From the NCBI GenBank assembly GCA_030156615.1, contig JASGME010000012.1:1-35266 (forward strand): a stretch of DNA of 35,266 nucleotides. Direction: 5' to 3'. Source of the DNA: Candidatus Woesearchaeota archaeon (GTDB taxonomy: Archaea; Nanobdellota; Nanobdellia; Woesearchaeales; UBA119). Positions 32,734-35,266 of the stretch are shown in pieces. Position 1 is the stretch's first letter, and each line of letters starts with the position of its first letter. Made by a program: the position numbers and the translations under genes. The notes under the pieces are model-generated. The model saw only the letters and a list, made by a program, of their open reading frames with translations, searched no databases and was not told the DNA's origin.

Positions 32734-34794
32734 ATGAGAGGCAATAAAATGGATCTGGTTTCTTCAAGAAAAGGACAGGCAATCCTTTTTATAATTCTCG
32801 CAATAATTATTGTAATGATTTTCATTCTTGTTTTTTCTATTATGCGTAGTTCTCCAGAAGAATATGAAGTTCCAACAGGATACAATGATTATCAGCCAGT
32901 TTATAACTACCTTGAAGGATGTTTAAAGGAATCTGCTAAAGATGCTGTTCAGGAGGTTGCAATGTTCGGCGGTTATTCATCTGCGATTTCTGACGAGCTT
33001 AACCCAGTTATAGGTCAACCAACGCTTTCAAATGCAATATATTTCCCAGCCGAAAGTAATGTAATTCTTCCATTGTGGTACCACATGAGCTCTTCAGATT
33101 ATTGCACATCTAATTGCGAATTTGAGTCTGAAGTTCCTACAATAGAATCAATAAAATCCCAACTTAAGTTTCTCGTTGAAAATGATGTCTACGAATGTAT
33201 GAGAAACGCTGAGGAAGTTCTTGTTGATTATGAAATAGAAAGGAAAGGAATGCCTTATGTAGAAGTTACAATGAACGAAGAAGAAGTTATCTTTGACCTT
33301 GATTATCCGATTGATGTAAAAGAAAAAGAAACTGAAGGGGCTTCTTATTCTTTGGGAAGCGTCAGGGTAGTATTGAATGCCCCTTTGCTTAAGATGTACA
33401 ATATTGCAAAAGAGATTACTGCTGTTGAAGCAGTTTATTCCTTCTATGAAAAAGCCATTATTGACATAATTGTTGCAAACTCAGGACTTTCTAGAGAAAA
33501 ACTTCCTCCTTTCTATCATTTTGAGATTGGATTTCAAGAGCCTGTCTTCTGGAGTGCTTTAGATGTTAAAAACAAGCTTAGCAATCTTATCTTATCATAT
33601 TCTAACCTTTTTATGTTAAATGGCTCTAAAAATATGATTCATATTGGAAATGAAAATATAAATTATTATGATGAAATGTTTCTAAATCGATTTGTTCTAA
33701 ATCTTATAGATCTTGGTGATTTTTCAGACATATCTTATTCTGTTTTATTTGATCAATCTTGGAATTATTACTTCAGTTTTGGAGGAGAATACTTTGCGGG
33801 ACCAGAAACCGCAGGATCTGCTCCATTCCCAATGAATCAATATGTTGTTCCATACGACATCTCAATGCCTTTAGTTATCTCTTTGAGTGATTCAGAAGCA
33901 TTAGAAGGAGAAGGGTTATTTTTTAACTTTGCACTTGAATTAAATATAAGAGATTCAGAGCCTTTTAACGCAACTTCTGAGATCTATGAAGGAGCTGAAA
34001 GTTATCTTTGCTTGGAGAGCAATTTCCTCTGTGATGGGAAGATTAATGTAATAACTAATTCTGGAGAATATGTTGAAGATGCTGATGTTTTCTTTTCTTC
34101 AGCTGACGAGAGCTGTTTCATTGGAAAAACAAATGAAACCGGAATATTAGAAGGAAAGTTTCCATGTGGATTAGGTTATCTTACAGCATCAAAGGGAGAG
34201 TTAGAATCATCTGAAGTTCCTGTTCTTTTTGATTCAGATAGAACAGTAGAAGAAACTATTCAAATGCTTGAAAAGAAAGAAGTAGAAGCAAAAGTAAGAA
34301 AGTATGTTGTAACAGAGGAAGGAGTTAATGAGATGCCCATTCAGCTTGCGCCTAATGAAATAGCCATCTTTAACCTACAGATGGTTTCAAATACAGGAAA
34401 TCCTTTTTCAACAGCATTAATAATTAATGGCTCTGAAGAATCTAAGAATATCACTCTTGTAGAAGGAGATTATGAAATCAATGGTTTCCTTATTTTAGAG
34501 GATAACATTGTAATACCAGAAAAGGAGATATGTCCAACAATTGAGCTTCCTTTGCTTGGATGTTTAGATGATCCTGTCATCTTAGAATCCTTTGAGATGA
34601 ATAGTAGTTTAATGGGCAAGGTTGAATTAATTGAGCCCACTTGGCATTATGACGGAAATCAAGAATCGCTGACATTTTATCTTATTGCATTAGATAAAAT
34701 AGCTAGTTATGATGATTTGGAAGAGTTAGGAAACTTAGATACATATGTTGAAGAGAATAAAGAATGGTTGGTGCCAAAAGAGAATGTTAATTAA
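32734..34794 (+). CDS. Large surface protein with type IV pilin-like N-terminus
   Basis: The N-terminus reads MDLVSSRKGQAILFIILAII (from the second in-frame ATG, 32749). This fits an archaeal class III signal: a short charged part, RKG, then QA and a hydrophobic helix. Cleavage by a PibD/FlaK-type prepilin peptidase after G is predicted. The large external part (~640 aa) has cysteine pairs (CTSNC; CLESNFLC) and a short Ig/carboxypeptidase-regulatory-like strand set near INVITNSGEYVEDADVFFSS. The start is either 32734 or 32749; the later ATG gives the usual short leader. TTTTAAATATTG at about 32687-32698 is the TATA box. The family is unrecognised. A second secreted gene follows 29 bp downstream. 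Confidence 0.75.
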   Translation: MRGNKMDLVSSRKGQAILFIILAIIIVMIFILVFSIMRSSPEEYEVPTGYNDYQPVYNYLEGCLKESAKDAVQEVAMFGGYSSAISDELNPVIGQPTLSNAIYFPAESNVILPLWYHMSSSDYCTSNCEFESEVPTIESIKSQLKFLVENDVYECMRNAEEVLVDYEIERKGMPYVEVTMNEEEVIFDLDYPIDVKEKETEGASYSLGSVRVVLNAPLLKMYNIAKEITAVEAVYSFYEKAIIDIIVANSGLSREKLPPFYHFEIGFQEPVFWSALDVKNKLSNLILSYSNLFMLNGSKNMIHIGNENINYYDEMFLNRFVLNLIDLGDFSDISYSVLFDQSWNYYFSFGGEYFAGPETAGSAPFPMNQYVVPYDISMPLVISLSDSEALEGEGLFFNFALELNIRDSEPFNATSEIYEGAESYLCLESNFLCDGKINVITNSGEYVEDADVFFSSADESCFIGKTNETGILEGKFPCGLGYLTASKGELESSEVPVLFDSDRTVEETIQMLEKKEVEAKVRKYVVTEEGVNEMPIQLAPNEIAIFNLQMVSNTGNPFSTALIINGSEESKNITLVEGDYEINGFLILEDNIVIPEKEICPTIELPLLGCLDDPVILESFEMNSSLMGKVELIEPTWHYDGNQESLTFYLIALDKIASYDDLEELGNLDTYVEENKEWLVPKENVN

Positions 34795-34823
34795 AGGAAT
34801 ATGCTAAAAGGAGGATGAATAAT

Positions 34824-35266
34824 ATGAGAAGAAATCTATTGTTGCTATTTTTATTGCCTTTCCTGTTGAACCTTTCCATTGTGTCTTTAGCTTATTCTGA
34901 GGTAGAGATGAATCTAACTATAAGCGGCAGTGATGGAATTGATGCAGTTAGAGGAGGAAGTGGTCCTCTTATTTTTCTAATGAACTTCTCAGGTGTTCCT
35001 GCAACAGAACTTCCAGAGGACAGCATCATGATAAATGATACTCCAGTTTCAGAAGATTATCTGACCTGTTTGTCTCAAGATTCAGGAGCATTTATCTGTT
35101 CTTATATAACTCCTGGATTCGTTGCAGAAAAATCTTTTTATGATTACACAGTAAAACTTGTTATTGGTGATGTTCTTGCTTCTGAAACGAAAAGGGTTTA
35201 TGTAGATAAGCTGAGCCCAGTGATTGAGAGTGTTGAAGGACTTCCAGAGGTAATCAAAAAAGATAA
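34824..35266 (+). CDS. Secreted protein with signal peptide (3' partial)
   Basis: The frame runs to the window end, with 147 codons visible. It begins MRRNLLLLFLLPFLLNLSIV and SLAYS, a standard Sec signal peptide with probable cleavage before EVEM. The exported part shows beta-sandwich-like strands (MNLTISGSDGIDAVRGG, FDYTVKLVIG-like YDYTVKLVIGDV) and one cysteine pair (YLTCLSQ, AFICSY), suggesting an Ig-like surface domain. ATG 34824 is preferred because AGGAGG (34809-34814) is 9 nt upstream; the in-frame ATG at 34815 touches it. It is 29 bp after the pilin-like gene and probably in the same operon. Confidence 0.8.
   Translation, partial: MRRNLLLLFLLPFLLNLSIVSLAYSEVEMNLTISGSDGIDAVRGGSGPLIFLMNFSGVPATELPEDSIMINDTPVSEDYLTCLSQDSGAFICSYITPGFVAEKSFYDYTVKLVIGDVLASETKRVYVDKLSPVIESVEGLPEVIKKD

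Overview
This is an AT-rich archaeal chromosomal segment. The archaeal markers are the two-subunit archaeal PheRS, a 20S proteasome beta subunit, L44e, S27e, aIF2-alpha, Nop10, an aCPSF1-type beta-CASP nuclease, an XPD-family helicase, the wyosine enzyme Taw1 and AMP phosphorylase. Many isolated genes have a TATA box about 26 bp before the ATG and no Shine-Dalgarno (SD) sequence, which suggests leaderless mRNAs. A bacterial-type GroES/GroEL pair, bacterial-style IscS/IscU and many small proteins of unknown function suggest a DPANN lineage such as Woesearchaeota or a relative. That placement is inference.

Layout. 1-1.3 kb: the end of a MacB/FtsX-like ABC permease, tRNA-Ala and an unknown gene. 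1.4-4.1 kb (minus): an Fe-S assembly operon of HTH regulator, iscS, iscU fused to a DUF59-like domain, and a stand-alone MIP18/SufT-like gene. 4.1-8.5 kb (minus): drg GTPase, pheS, pheT. 8.7-10.6 kb (plus): groES-groEL. 10.7-15.4 kb: a DUF4346-like orphan, an unknown gene, taw1, then aCPSF1 and psmB. 15.6-18.3 kb: tRNA-Thr, the XPD-like helicase and an unknown gene. 18.4-20.6 kb (plus): the translation operon L44e, S27e, aIF2-alpha, Nop10, PAC2-family protein. 20.7-24.2 kb: tRNA-Arg, then a minus-strand operon of AI-2E-type permease, AMP phosphorylase and a sequon-rich anchored protein.

From 24.2 kb the window becomes accessory: a frameshifted small secreted-protein gene, a CxxC-x17-CxxC zinc protein, the C-terminal remnant of a type I restriction R subunit next to an N-terminally truncated AlbA/ATPase-like regulator, several orphans, and three tiny glycine-rich two-helix membrane proteins. 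28.2-35.3 kb holds tRNA-Gln, a putative HEXXH protease, a threonine dehydrogenase-like epimerase, a membrane-anchored winged-helix regulator paired with an extracytoplasmic CPDC thioredoxin-like protein, and two large surface proteins, the last cut by the window end.

The best candidate for something new is the pair at 30442-31828. A two-helix membrane HTH protein carries a Cys-x3-Cys pair in its predicted external loop and is followed by an external thioredoxin-like CPDC protein. This could be a transmembrane redox-sensing regulator. The second is the cysteine-bearing HTH regulator heading the isc operon, with a perfect inverted repeat beside its TATA box.
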